From Cherax quadricarinatus (Eukaryota > Arthropoda > Malacostraca > Decapoda > Parastacidae): a stretch of DNA of 64,000 bases. Position numbers and translations under genes: made by a program. The notes under the pieces are model-generated. The model was not told where the DNA came from and did not search any database. It saw only the letters and a list, made by a program, of their open reading frames with translations. The stretch is taken from assembly GCF_038502225.1 (NCBI RefSeq), contig NC_091298.1:35798840-35862839 (forward strand), given 5' to 3'. This document shows, one piece after another, positions 1 through 13,244 of the stretch (within the stretch, counting starts at the first letter, position 1; each line of letters starts with the position of its first letter).

Positions 1-405
1 CTCTGTCAAGTAGTCGCAGATGAGAAGGGGGCAGGCGAACCAAGAAATTGGAACATACTCAAGGTGTGAGTGTAGTTGTGCCTCCTACAAAATCTTGCAA
101 CCCCTGCTGCCAAGCAGATGCGAGATACTGCGAAGTGCTGTAAGCTTCCTGGCTGCCTTGTTTGCAAGATTTACTACGTGGTTTTTCATGGTCAGTTTGG
201 AGTCAAATTTCACCCCATGAACATCACCTTCTTCCCCAAGTGCCAACACTCTCCCATACATCCTTACTACTGCACTTGCATTACCATCTTGGTGCCTAGA
301 GATCATCATCATTTGTGTTTTTTCAGATGCAAATGTTAGTTGCCATCTATTTCCCCAAGCTGATATAGCTCTTAGCTGGTGATTGATGCAGCTTAAAGCA
401 ACTGG
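1..405 (-). mobile_element. LINE reverse-transcriptase C-terminal fragment (Jockey-like)
   Basis: Read on the minus strand, 408 to 85 is an open frame of 107 residues with the thumb-region pattern of non-LTR RTs: WGNRWQLTFASEKTQ, then GVKFDSKLTMKNHV, then ANKAARKLTALR. After a frame change, 85 to 1 continues with a SHLEYVPISWFACP-like stretch, matching the post-RT segment of Jockey-type LINEs. No RT catalytic box is included and the element runs off the window start. It is a 5'-truncated, frameshifted remnant; the clade is inferred from style of motif only. Confidence 0.7.
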
Positions 406-470
406 CATTTCTCTTCTCTCTCTCTCTCTATCTTTCTCTCTCTCTTTCTCTGCCTCTCTTTTCTTTTTTT

Positions 471-630
471 TTTACACAGGGTTTGACAAGGTTAGGTTAA
501 GGATCCCTAGCTTTACTGATAAGCTATTTACAAGTTATAGATTCCTAACTTTATTGACAAGCTAAGAGCTGTTACCTACATCAGCTCATTTGAAAGCATT
601 CTTTTTTGTTATGAAACATACAAGTAGGTA
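471..630 (+). repeat. dispersed repeat, inverted partner of 4230-4350
   Basis: The stretch with AAGCTAAGAGCTGTTACCTA and the preceding GGTTTGACAAGGTTAGG reappears in reverse complement at 4230-4350 (AGCTCTTAGCTTG, CTAACCTTGAAAAACC). The two copies are diverged, about 3.7 kb apart, and enclose the simple-repeat and minisatellite block. The repeat type is unknown. Confidence 0.6.
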
Positions 631-649
631 AAAGGATGAAATTAGAGCC

Positions 650-915
650 ATGTGTGGGCCAGCATTTTCATTTGATCAACTGACTTTATCTCGTTGACAT
701 AATAATGCTGTACGAATGTGTTCCAGACTCGAGTCATCCTCCTTTGTACGTTTTGCAGAGCATTTACATCCATACTGTAATACAGTGACCAAAACTGTGC
801 AGTATAAGCTAGATGAGGCCTAACCTAGGATTCATGGAGTTGAAGAACAACCTGCTTCTTGATATAAAGCCAAGGATTCTGTTCGCTTTATTGCCAACAC
901 TCATGCATCAGATGA
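650..915 (-). mobile_element. CR1-like LINE 3' coding remnant
   Basis: This stretch matches 39020-39240 in the same orientation (shared AGTGACCAAAACTGTGCAG, AAGGCCTAACC, AAGCCAAGGATTCTGTT). The second copy lies inside the C-terminal part of a CR1-like RT read on the minus strand. Here the frame is destroyed by indels. It is a short decayed copy. Confidence 0.6.
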
Positions 916-1919
<1,004 letters not shown>

Positions 1920-2212
1920 CAGACAAACAGGCAGAAAGTACATGGAAGTTCATTGAAAAAACTTACACTAGAGGACTTTGAGTCCTCGCCGAGAACTGTC
2001 GACTGAGAGATCTCTACTTCTTTCCATATATGGGAGAATATTTTATTATCGTGGTGTTTGGGACAATGACAGCAAATCGAAGACTACTCCGGCCAAAATG
2101 GCATAAAAACCAATATTATACCTTGTTGGAAAATGACATGGAAAGATAGATGTGGATAAAAGTTATTGGCTCCGACTAAGTCTAATTTATTAGTTCTCTT
2201 TCAATCGTTACT

Positions 2213-3445
2213 ACTATTGCTAACACTAGTGTTACTATTACTAACACTACTATTACTATTACTAACACTACTATTACTATTACTAACACTGCTATTACTA
2301 TTACTAACACTGCTATTATTATTACTACTAACACTACTTTTATTATTACTAACACTACTATTACTATTACTAACACTACTATTACTGTTACTAACACTAC
2401 TATTACTATTACTGCATTCATTAACACTACTCTACTTGTATTATGTAACACTATACTATGCACTATGTTACTAGCACTACTATTGCTATTACTACTAAGC
2501 ACTACTATTACTATTGCTAGCACTGCATTATGCTACTACTAATTACTATATACTACTACTAACACTCACTATTGCTATTACTAGCTAACACTTACTATAT
2601 TGCTATTGCTCAACACTACTGTTACTATTGCTAAACTATTGCTATTGCTAACACTGTTACTATTGCTAAACTGTTACTGTTGCTACACTGCTATTGCTAT
2701 TGCTAGCACTACTAATACTGTTATGCTAATTGCTACTACTACTGCTATTGCTACTGCTGTAACAAACTATTGCTGCTACTGGCCTGCTAGCACTGACTAT
2801 TACTGTTGCTAGCACTGCTGTACTGCTTGCTGTTACTTTACTAGCACTACTATTACTTGCTAAGCACTGCTATTCTATTCTAACACTCTATTCTTTCTCA
2901 CTGCTATTACTGTTACTGACACTAGCACTCTGTTACTAGCTACTGTTGCTAACACTATTGCTGTTACTATTACTATTATTAACACTACTATTGCTATTAC
3001 TAACACTGCTATTACTATTACTAACTCTGTTATTACTATTACTACTAACACTACTATTACTACTACTAACACTACTATTACTATTACTAACACTACTATT
3101 ACTGTTACTAACACTACTATTACTATTACTACTAACACTACTATTACTATTACTAACACTACTATTACTATTACTAACACTACTATTACTGTTACTAACA
3201 CTACTATTACTATTACTACTAACACTACTATTACTATTACTAACACTACTATTACTATTACTAACACTACTATTACTATTACTAACACTACTATTACTAT
3301 TACTAACACTACTATTACTGTTACTAACACTACTATTACTATTACTACTAACACCACTATTCCTATTACTAACACTATTATTACTGTTACTAACACTACT
3401 ATTACTATTACTACTAACACTACTATTAATATTACTAACACTACA
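2213..3445. repeat. 21-bp minisatellite (ACT/ATT-rich) with degenerate core
   Basis: The unit TAACACTACTATTACTATTAC (21 bp, position-shifted variants) repeats from about 2213 to 2410 and again very regularly from 2946 to 3445, with occasional 24-bp units carrying an extra TAC. Between 2410 and 2945 the same trinucleotide-like pattern is scrambled. The Leu/Thr-rich and Ser/Asn-rich open frames are by-products of the repeat. Confidence 0.95.
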
Positions 3446-3644
3446 TTTTCTTGGATGAGTCATGGGCAACTGATTGCCTAAATGCAGTTGCTGAACAAAA
3501 ATCAAGAATCTGTTGATATCAAATTGTTTAAGTGTAGTTTTTATTAAAAGCCAATACTTGCAAAGTGCTTTCTCAACTGGTGTTGTCTTGGCGATTACAA
3601 TTTCCGCGAGTAGTTTGGGCAGTTTTGCTATAATTACGTATTGT

Positions 3645-3886
<242 letters not shown>

Positions 3887-4229
3887 GCCAACATAGTGAC
3901 TGAAACCGACAGTCAGAAGAAGTCTAACAGTGAGCCATCTCTTTATGGAAGGCTGACACAAAAAAAAATAATAACGTCAGGAAGAGTAGGCTTCAAAACC
4001 TGATGGTCCTTACTCATGGCCCGACAAGGTTATGTACGTGAGGATATTATTTTACATCTAAATAGACAGGATGGGACCATCGAGGGAGAAATAAGCTTCT
4101 ACACAACAAGAAGGGCAGTAAGCAAGATGACTCGAGTCTGGACATGTTCATACTGCATAATGGTATCAACGATATAAAGTCAGTTCGCCCAATGAAATCG
4201 CTGAACCACAGATAGCACTTACGTCATCC
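3887..4229. other. no gene recognised
   Basis: No homology or structure was recognised. There are several short stops in all frames. Confidence 0.5.
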
Positions 4230-4350
4230 TGTCCCTCATCTATATGTTTCATAACCAAAAAAAGGCTTTTAAATTAGCTGATGTAGATAACAGCTCTTAG
4301 CTTGTAAATAAAGTTAAGAATCTTTAGCCTAACCTTGAAAAACCTTGTGT
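4230..4350 (-). repeat. dispersed repeat, inverted partner of 471-630
   Basis: Reverse complement of the repeat at 471-630, sharing the AGCTGATGTAGATAACAGCT segment and the CTAACCTTG segment with mismatches and small indels. Confidence 0.6.
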
Positions 4351-4392
4351 AAGGAAAAAAAGAGAGAGGCGAACAGACAGATGAACAAACAA

Positions 4393-5150
4393 AACATAAG
4401 AAATGAGGAACACTGGAACAGTAGCTTCATTGACCACTAAACGTATCCAGTTTGAATCCATTATTTCGACTTCTTGAAGGGATATCCTCAGAACCTTATT
4501 TATATCTCACATTTCCACTCATTCTACTTCTTACAAGAGAATGTAAGTTAAGGGCTCACAATGTATCTTCATATGATAGATTTCTTAAGCAGTGGTTTAA
4601 ATCTGAGAATCTTCTAAGAATGTTCTATAATGAATTTATACCCATTCCAGACTGAAAAGTGGCGCATCTGTAATTTTTCAGTCTTGGTTATTTTTGTGTC
4701 GTCAGCGACTTTGTTCGCATCACTTGTTATTGTCTCGCCAAGGCCATTAATGTATATTATGAACAACACTGGGTTTAAAACTGATCCGTGTGACAAGTCA
4801 CTTGTGACTGATTCCCACATATATTTCTGCTAACTTTTAGTTAACTACCTCTACCATCTTACTTCCATTCAGTGCTAAAATTAATCGATTAGTGGTCCCT
4901 CGAGCCAAGTTTCTACTTAATTTCTAGACTGATATCAAGGGCATCTTTTTTCTTCAGAATTAAATCATGCAGGTTATCTCTCCCCATTGGCTCTGCCAAA
5001 TAAACCTGCTTTAAATAACAATCTTGAATTACTTCTATCAAATCATTTGACTCTAGATTCCTAGTCAAGGTATTCCAATCAATTTGACTAATGTCTCCTA
5101 GAATTACTCCGTTATCATGCCATATAGCCATAAAATAATTCTTCTTAAAG
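4393..5150 (-). pseudogene. CR1-like LINE, internally deleted (EN joined to RT)
   Basis: On the minus strand, 5131 to 4913 reads as an APE-type endonuclease segment: VILGDISQIDWN, then ESNDLIEVIQDCYLKQVYL, then DNLHDLIL. After about 100 bp it jumps to the RT: HGSVLNPVLFIIYINGLGE and KVADDTKITK, which contains the ADD catalytic pair. The middle of ORF2 is therefore missing. The left end at 4393 carries AACATAAGAAATGAGGAACA, the same terminal motif seen at 10568 and, inverted, at 58310-58345 where a plus-strand CR1 ends. This is a dead copy. Confidence 0.8.
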
Positions 5151-5585
5151 TAGTCTCCCTTGGTCGCTCTTCAGATTTGGGGGATGTTATTTCTCGCCTA
5201 AAATTAATTTTCCATGTCTCTCCGAAAACTCTACCCAGACAGACTCTGTGTGTTCCTTGACTCTTTATTCCCTTTTTTATACATTAATACAAGTGCTGTC
5301 GATCACTATCGACATTGAACAACATGAAATCCTAAAAGTGGTATTCGGTAGACTCATCCAGAATCTTCAAATTAAACTGTGCCTTAGTTATTGCAAATAC
5401 ATCATGCACAGCTCTCCACTCGTCCATCGTGTTTCTACCACTACAACTCTTTGTGTAAAACGAATTTAGAAACTATTTCTTCAGTTTCCTCTCCCTGTTC
5501 ATCTCTGCTTCTGCTTCTCACTATCTCTGTTCCTGCTCTTACCACTTGCTGAATATGACACTGAGCGTGAGGAAGTAGTAACATT
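5151..5585. other. no gene recognised
   Basis: Pyrimidine-rich and AT-rich sequence with only short open frames. It could include the worn upstream part of the adjacent CR1 copy, but no motif supports that. Confidence 0.4.
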
Positions 5586-5589
5586 GATA

Positions 5590-6047
5590 ACACTGATCTT
5601 ATTGAACCACCAGAATCTGAGAGTTAAATGCCATTTGCATGGACCTTGACCAAACAAAGCAGAAGGCAGAACCGCGTGGCTCGTGCGTGCAAATGAACAA
5701 AAATATATGGGATATATTCTATCAAATGAAAAATATAATGTCTCTGCACTGATGTGAATGGTCTGATGAAAGAATTAGCCTTTGAACAATTATCGGGTGA
5801 ATGGAGATTACTCTTCGATTCCAGTAAGGTTATCGATTCTATCAAGGTCAGTTAGAAAACTGTGCTTCTTGACAGGGCCGTTGACAAGTCATCTGTGACA
5901 TATGGTTGATTTAAGGAAACATACGACTCCATGGAAATTTTACTGACATTACTAAAATCCAATGACCAAAAGTTGAATATATATGGGGATCTAAAACTGA
6001 TTGCGTTAATACTTGGTGTCGATCGTGGTTACACAAAACTCATGTTT
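5590..6047 (+). pseudogene. uncharacterised arthropod-type protein family X, part 1 (broken)
   Basis: Across frameshifts and stops the plus strand reads ELNAICMDLDQTKQKAE, then NGLMKELAFEQLSGEWRLL, FDSSKV, and finally the open stretch MEILLTLLKSNDQKLNIYGDLKLIALILG...GYTKLMFF (5931-6047). I recognise this order as that of a long uncharacterised protein repeatedly predicted in arthropod genomes; its function is unknown to me and a transposase ancestry is only a guess. The frame is cut at about 6047 by a minus-strand RTE insertion and the family continues at 8075-8335. The reading frame is not intact. Confidence 0.6.
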
Positions 6048-8012
6048 TTTTTTATTATTATTAACACATCGGCCGTTTCCCACCAAAGCAGGGTGGCCCG
6101 AAAAAGAAAAACTTTCATCATTTACTCCATCACTGTCTTGCCAGAGGCATGCTTACACTACAGTTATAAAACTGCAACATTAACACCCCTCCTTGAGAGT
6201 GCCAACACTGTACTTCCAATCTCCAGGACTCAAGTCCGGCCTGCCGGTTTCACTGACTCCATTCATAAATGTTACCTTGCTTACACTCCAACAGCATGTC
6301 ATGTCCAAAAAAACATTTATCTCCATTTGATCCTATCTAACAAGCTTACCAACGCTTGCTGGAAGTCCAAGACCCTGGCACACAAAACCTCCTTTACCCT
6401 CTCCTTCCAACCATTCTTTTGAGACTCTCTGACCGCGGGTTCAATCCCGCCCGTGGTATGGTTTGTTTGCAATCGTGTCATTACGATTTCGTGAGTCATT
6501 CTTAGGACAATCCCTACTCCGCCTTCTCTCCATTACAAATTTATACACTCTCGAAGCTATACTAATTTGTTGCATCCTCTCTATATGTCCTAATCATCTC
6601 AATAACCCCTCCTCAGCTCTCTAGATAATAGTTTTGGTAATCCTGCACCTCCTCCTAATCTCCAAACTATTCTCTGCAGTATATTCACACCACACATTGC
6701 CCTCAGACATGACATCTCCACTGCTTCCAGCCTTCTCCTTGTTGCAACATTCACCACTCATTCCTCGCACCCATACAGGAGCGTTGGTATAGCTATACTC
6801 TCATATATTCCCCTCTTTGCTTTCATGGATAACGTTCTATATCTCCGCAGACTCCTCAGTGCACCACTCGCCTTTTTTCCCCTCATCATTTCTATGATTC
6901 ACCTCATCTTTCATAGACCCATCTGCTGACATGTTCATTTCCAAATATCTGAATACATTCACCTCTTCCATACCCTCTCCCTCCAATCTGATATACACTC
7001 TTCCGTTACCTAATTTTTTTGTTATCCTCATAACCTTACTCTTTCCAATATTCACTTTTTATTTCCTTCTTTTACATACCCTTCCAAATTCATCAACCAG
7101 CTTCTGCAACTTCTCTTCAGAATCTCCCAGTTGCAAAGAGCAACTGTGACAACTAACATTTTGTGCTAGATTCTTTATCTTTTAACCCCACACCTCTTGC
7201 CAACACCCGAGAATTCATTTCTTTTAGTACTCCATCTATAAATATATTGAACAACCATTGTGACATCACACATTCCTGTTTAAGGCTTAATTTTACTGAG
7301 AAAAAATCTCCTTCTCGCCTACATACTCTAACCTGAGCCTCACTATCCTCCACTACTTTCAATAACGTACCTCCTATTCCATACATTTGCGACATCTGCC
7401 ACATTACCCCCCTATCTACCCTATCATACGCCTTTTCTAAATACATAAATGCCACAGAAGCCTTTTTACCCTTATCTAAATACTGTTCACTTACATGTTT
7501 CACTGCAAACACTTGGTGTACACACCTCCTACCTTTCCTAAAGCCTCCTTGCTCATCTGCTATCCTGTTCTCCGTCTTACTCCCAGTTCTTTCAATTATA
7601 ACTCTACCATACTCTTTACCACGTATACTCAACAGTCTTATTCCCCTATAATTTTTACACTCTTTCTTTTGTCCACTTTGACTTTATACTAAGGAACTTT
7701 GCATGCTCTCTGCCAATCCCTAGGTACCTTACCCTGTTTCATACATTTATTAAACAAAAGCACTAACCACTTCAAAACTATATCCCCACCTGCTTTTAAC
7801 ATTTCTATCTTATTCCATCAATCTCAGCTGTTTTACCCCCTTTCTTTCTACCCACTGCCCCACTCACTTCCCCCACACTCACAGCTGGTTCTTCCTCACT
7901 TCTATAAGATGTTATTCCTCCTTGCCCTATACACGAAATCACAGCTTCCCCTTCTTCGTCTTCATTTAACACTTCCTCAAAATATTCCTTCCCTTCTTCT
8001 TTTGTTAGTCAA
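6045..8012 (-). mobile_element. RTE-type LINE copy, 5'-truncated, nested in family X
   Basis: The left end (6045-6240) is the reverse complement of the RTE 3' UTR at 21120-21360, ending in the GGCCGATGTG tail motif and a (TAA)n-like run. Going right on the minus strand are the C-terminal domain, then 7055-6837 (GKSKVMRITKKLG), 7632-7153 (IADEQGGFRKGRRCVHQVFA, YLEKAYDRVDRGVMWQM, then the NIFIDGV region) and the linker up to about 8012, which matches 19480 of the full element. EN and 5' UTR are missing. Many frameshifts make it inactive. Confidence 0.9.
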
Positions 8013-8074
8013 ATAGTCATGGTGATGCTAACCATTTCAATATACAAAATGGCAGGTTAAAAAAGACTCTATTA

Positions 8075-8335
8075 CAGTAAAATTCAACATGCCACATGTG
8101 CCACTAATGCATCTTCCAAGTTTTTTTCTTCCACCATTGCATATACAGTCGGACTCTTTGTAAAGGTTATGTAAAGGTTATTGGTAGTGAAGGTGAAGGA
8201 CTTCTTTCCTTAAGGAAAATTTTGAAGGAGTTTTAATTGACACAGAATTTAGTGTTGGAGTACTTGTTGGGTCAAAAATACGGGAACTGTTTTTCTACCC
8301 AGTTTTCCTATTAAAACTGACTCCACTATAGCTGA
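8075..8335 (+). pseudogene. uncharacterised family X, part 2 (after the RTE insertion)
   Basis: Read in shifting frames, the plus strand gives LPPLHIQ, then GSEGEGLLSLRKI, then GVLVGSKIREL. In the family as I remember it these segments follow the part found at 5590-6047, with a LPPLHIK segment and a GPQIREL segment in this order. The orientation and order across the RTE insertion are consistent with a single locus split by the insertion. Degenerate; recognition is from memory. Confidence 0.5.
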
Positions 8336-8339
8336 TTGC

Positions 8340-8786
8340 ACTGGAAGCTTTTTCCCTCTCATTAATTCTACGATTCACCTCGCCACTCCCAAATATCTGA
8401 ATACATTCACTTCTTTCATACTCCCCCCAAAATGACATCCAATGTTTCATTACCCAATTTTTTTTGTTATCCTTATCACCTCACTCTTTCCTATGTACAA
8501 TTTTTAACTTCCTTCATTTACATACCCTACCACTGACCTCCGCAACTTCTCTTCAGAATCTCCAAAAAGTACAGTGTCATCAGCAAGGAGCAACTGTGAC
8601 AACTCTCACTTTGTGTTAGACTCTTTATCTTTTAATCCCACACCTCTTGTCAACACGCAAGGATTCACTTTTCTTACAACCCCATCTATAAATATAGTGT
8701 ACAACCATGGTGACGTCACACATCCTTGTCTAAGAGCTACTTTTACTGGGAAATAATCTCTCTCTCTCCTACGTACTCTAACCCGA
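8340..8786 (-). mobile_element. second RTE-type LINE fragment
   Basis: 8830 to 8606 on the minus strand reads RDYFPVKVALRQGCVTSPWL, then the IFIDGVV region and LKDKESNTK, matching the RTE RT around 20170-20310. The interval 8340-8580 continues with the FADD-box vicinity and the segment leading to the C-terminal domain. It is a separate insertion from 6045-8012 because it repeats the same part of the RT. Confidence 0.85.
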
Positions 8787-8814
8787 GCAATATGTTGATG
8801 ATTTAAGATGTCGA

Positions 8815-9215
8815 GATGACTGCTGAACATGATGATGAGTAAGACACATGTGCAACAGTCTTTATTGATGATACGTTTTGCATAAGCGGTAGGTTTCTTC
8901 AGTCAAATATAGAGAAGGGTTGCAGGCAGCAGAAGTGGCGAGGTAAAGATGATGTAAATAGTCCATCAACTTTGAAGAAATAATTTGAGGCGGTCAGTCC
9001 CTCAGCCTGTAGAAGAGTTCATCTGCATGTTGTAGAACAGTATTGTGTCAGACGAAGGTTGATGGACATATTTCATCATCTTGCCACTTCTGCTGCTCTC
9101 AATTCATCGTCTATGTTGACTGAAGCAGCCTACAGCATCGACGAAACGTTGCAACAATTAAGATACTCAAGTGCTGCACATGTGTTTTACTTATCAACTT
9201 GTCGCTATTGTACAT
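8815..9215. mobile_element. foldback / PLE-like terminal repeat, decayed
   Basis: The left arm (8839-8905: ACACATGTGCAACAGTCTTT, then ACGTTTTGCA and TTCTTCAGTCA) and the right arm (9115-9190: TGACTGAAGC, CGAAACGTTG, GCACATGTGTTTTACTTAT) are inverted relative to each other. They match the arms of the cleaner foldback at 33240-33642. The arms carry a worn hammerhead-like core (CUGAAG... CGAAACGUU) with a disrupted stem II. Confidence 0.65.
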
Positions 9216-10026
9216 TTTCAACATGCTGAACATTATGTCCTATACAGTTATGCAAGGCTATGTTAACCGTAAAATAAAACTTTTTATGTTAAGGAAATCC
9301 AGGGAACTTAACGGATTAGGTAGAAATTTAGACTTTTTACCAGACATGGGCTTATAAAGCATGGAATACATTATTTTTTCAAGAAAAATAATTTATAATA
9401 CCTAAAGACGTGTATAAGCTGCCTGGCTGCAATACTGTCAGTGGGATCCCTCTGTAGCCGTGAATAATGCTACGCTAACTCGAGTTTCTCATTACTCTTA
9501 ATCATCATTCGTTATTACAAGATACTGTTATGCATTGTCTTGACTTTATTAAATGACATAGAAGAGGTAATGGGAAGGGATAATTGTCGCCATCAATGTC
9601 GGATAGTGCCAGTGAAGTGCGCTATGTTAATCGTCTGTCTCATATCCATACGATAGTTAACCGTGTTCCATCTAAAATAAATCTTCATATATTCCTTATA
9701 TAAGCAGTTTGCTTGGTCGTTCCTCTTTACCAGCTTGATTACCTATTCTTCAGACACCAATATTTTATTTTATTTTTTTTAGAAGTATACGAGCAGGATA
9801 TTAAGAAGCACTGACATGAAAGAATATATTTTCATCGAGAAAAAATGTCAGGCGTTCCATTTCGACTATTACAATTTCAGTGCACTGAAAATGTCGAGTT
9901 TTGACAAGATATTCAAGTTGCGAGAAAATATATACAGAGTGCTTTTTTTAAATAATTCGTACCGGAAGTCCTATATTATGTCTTAGAAAGGTTACCCGAG
10001 ATATTTATTAGGCTGATGGCATGCCT
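9216..10026. other. no gene recognised
   Basis: AT-rich sequence with only short frames; no repeat, RNA gene or protein motif recognised. Confidence 0.5.
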
Positions 10027-10458
10027 AACATACATACTCTCACAATATCAGCTAGCATAAGGTATATACTCTCACATTGTCAGCTAGCATAATACATATA
10101 CTCTCACACTATCAGCTAGCATAACACATGTACTCTCACACTATCAGCTAGCATAATACATGTACTCCCACACTATCAGCTAGCATAACACATGTACTCT
10201 CACACTATCAGCTAGCATAATGCATGTACTCTCACACTATCAGCTAGCATAATGCATGTACTGTCACACTATCAGCTAGCATAATACATGTACTCCCATA
10301 CTATCAGCTAGCATAACACATGTACTCTCACACTATCAGCTAGCATAATGCATGTACTCTCACACTATCAGCTTGCATAATGCATGTACTCTCACACTAT
10401 CAGCTAGCATAACACATGTACTCTCACACTATCAGCTAGCTTAACACATATACCTCAC
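10027..10458. repeat. 32-bp minisatellite, about 13 copies
   Basis: The unit CTATCAGCTAGCATAA followed by CACATGTACTCTCACA repeats head to tail with a 32-bp period (for example CTATCAGC at 10141 and again at 10173). Copies differ mainly at ACACATG/TACATG/GCATG. There are no unique spacers, so it is not a CRISPR array. Confidence 0.95.
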
Positions 10459-10564
10459 ACTTTTTTTTTGCAAGCTGAGCTCATATACTCCACAGTATCT
10501 GCCAACAAAACATATACTCCCATGCTGTCTGGTACCTAAACACTTGTATTTTCACGCTGTAAAT

Positions 10565-10660
10565 TAAACATAAGAATGGAGGAACACTGCAATAGGCATA
10601 CTGGCCCATTGTAGGCAGGTCCACCTCGAATTCAACCATCACCACCCAGTGGTAACCTCA
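10565..10660 (-). mobile_element. CR1-like LINE 3' terminal fragment
   Basis: AACATAAGAATGGAGGAACA followed by a CTGGCCCA and GGCAGGTCC stretch is the reverse complement of the terminal sequence of the plus-strand CR1 at 58290-58345. Only the 3' tail remains here. Confidence 0.7.
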
Positions 10661-12570
10661 CATTGTATGGAAATGGAAAGTGCCAGGAGTCAGAGAAGAA
10701 ATTCGCACCGAGGGTCAAGAAGCAATGAAAGAACAATGTATCCCCATTGTGCACGAAGAGGTTCAGGGGCGAAAACTAAAAGTGCTAGAGCATGAAAAAT
10801 ATTTAAAAAGTAAAGCATGCAGGAAAGTAATGAAGTGAGCAGAAGAGTCAGAAACTTATATGTGTGTGTGGATATGAAGGGAGACCTAATGACAAACAGA
10901 GAATGACAAAGCATCAGCGGCTAAATTCCACCCAAAGATGCTATAGAGGCTCATTATGGGGAAGAGAAGAGTAAAAGCCGGGTGATTAGACTAAAGTAGG
11001 AAGATAAGTGTTCATAAGGAATGAAGAGGAACTCTGAAAGGATCTCAGCAGTTAATTAATGACGTATTCTCAAAGGAAATAGAGATGATATCAGAGATCC
11101 AAAGCGATAGAGTGTACCAACAAGTGCTAACACAATGTATACGACATAATAAAAGGTGAAGAAATTATTGTGCGAGCTAGCTACCTGAAGGCAATATGAC
11201 CAAATAAGATCTCTCCGTGAGATCGTGATAGAAGAAGTGGAGGCACTGTGTGAGCCATTGTCAACAACCTTCAGCAAATCAAAAGACTTAACGTAACTGT
11301 CAGAGGTGCAAAAGACAAAATATTTATGGGGACAGACAGGTATTGGTCAACTACAGGCCTTTACCACCGACATGTATAGTGTGCAAGGTTTTGCAGAGGA
11401 TTACCAAAAGAGTTGCAGAGCACCTAGAAAGTAGTGGGTTCAGAAATGACCACCAGTGTGGCTTTAGAGATGGTAACAATAAAAGTTGTCTAACGAACCT
11501 ACGGGAGTTCTACGACAAGGTAGCAGAAGTAAGGCAAGAAACTGAGGGATGGATATACCGCACATTTCTGGACTAAGATAAATTTTAACACAAACCGCAC
11601 GAGAAACAGGAACAAAAGTTAAAAGAGCTGGCAGGAATAACATGGAAGATGTATAGTGGATCAAGGAAGGCTAAACTGGAAGAAAACAAAGATTGATTGT
11701 CTGGCAATAAGTGCAGGAATGGGCGTTAGTGACGAATGGAAATCTACAAAGATCGATACTAGGACCTGTACTATTTCTTTCATTCGTGAACCACATGACG
11801 GAAGGGCCAGTGTCAGACGTATCCTTGTTCGTAGATGATGTGGAACTAATGAGGAGAATACAGGAAGGAAAGACTACAAATGGATCAGGAAAGGCTATTG
11901 GTCTGGTCTGAGAGTGGCAACTGGAATTTAACCACGACAAGTGCAAAGTCAGGAAGTTCGGAGTTGGAAAAAGACGACCGCAGATGGAATACATGCCCTG
12001 CAAAGGGGATGGGAGCAAAGGCTGCCAAGCTCACTCAAGGAGAAGGACCTCAAGGTAAGCAATGGACGGAGCATATTACCTGAGGTGCACATCAGCCGAA
12101 TAACTGCAGCAAAGGCACATATGACAAACGTAAGATTAAATTTCAGAAACTTAAGCAACGAGTCATTCACTAAACTGCATATGACAAACGTCAGAACTAT
12201 ACTCGAGTACGCAGCGTCAATATGGAGCCCATAACTGATCAAACGTGTAGAGGAACTAGACACAGTGCATTAGTTTATGAGAAGACTATCCCGGAGCTAA
12301 GCAGAATGTGCTATGAAGAGAGATTAAGGGAGCTAATCCTGATTACATTAGAAGAAAGGACTAGAGGTGATATGACAACAACGTATAACATACTGAGAGA
12401 AACTGACAGAGTTGACTGGGGCAGATTGTTCGAGAGGCAAGAAGCAGGAACATGAGGGCACAGTTATAAGTTGAAAATACAGATGAGCTACAGAGATGTC
12501 AGGAAGTAATTCTTCAGCCTTGGATTGGTAGGGAAGTGGAGTGACCCAGACACTGAAATGGTAGAGGTGA
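10660..12570 (+). pseudogene. non-LTR retrotransposon RT, frameshifted
   Basis: Plus-strand pieces in RT order are: VNYRPLPPTCIVCKVLQRI, HQCGFRDGNNKSCLTNLREF with YDKVAEVRQETEGW (11343-11576); LGPVLFLSFVNHM and SLFVDDVELM (11760-11850, VDD catalytic box); a WQLEFNHDKCKV segment near 11910-11950; RNLSNESFTKLHMTNVRTI and LEYAASIWSP (12140-12234); and YEERLRELILITLEERTRGD with TTYNILRETDRVDW (12300-12440). All lie in different frames with stops. The upstream part (10660-11340) is too decayed to assign. CR1- or Jockey-like by style; dead copy. Confidence 0.8.
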
Positions 12571-13240
12571 GTGCGTATACATAATTACTGTCTGTAAGCT
12601 AAACTACTAAGTACTTCTATTATTCGTCCTCGCTAAGCTATGGTTTAATTAAAGTTATTAAAATAACATTTACATGTGGGAAAAATAACAACTTTCGTTT
12701 AAGAAGGTAAAACCATTTTTTATTTCCTGGAAATCCCTCCCACTTTTACTTCTTTATTAACACGTATTCTTCATACTCATAAAAATAATACCATTACCAG
12801 TATATACAATTAATATTAGCATTTGTTATGAAAACTTCAACTTCTTCTTCTTGGTAATGTGTTACATAATTATACAAATAGAGATTTATTGGAAGCATAC
12901 GTCTCTTTTCTTAGTGTATTGGGGTTTCTTAATTATTATGATATTTATTAAGGGTTTCAGAGAGTAACAAAGAGGTGAAATCTGTGTTGAGTGCTGGAGA
13001 TTCAGATCTACTCCGGCGTCACCAGGTTGTGAAACAAGTAGATAACTGCGGTAATTTTGTTTGGTCCTTGTCAACTTAACTAATATTACACTGCGCTTCT
13101 TGCGCATTTGAAATTATTTAAAATACATTAGAGTTACTTTTGAAATAATTTCGATATTTTAGGTTTCTGATATTACAACTTGTTCCTAGAACTCATCGTC
13201 AATTCACGGCCTCCATTCACTGAGTTTCCGTAAGATTATG
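12571..13240. other. no gene recognised
   Basis: AT-rich interval without recognised homology. Confidence 0.5.
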
Positions 13241-13244
13241 TGAT

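Noticed and set aside
10027..10458. CRISPR-like array
   Set aside because: The 32-bp units are directly tandem with no unique spacers, and the sequence is eukaryotic.
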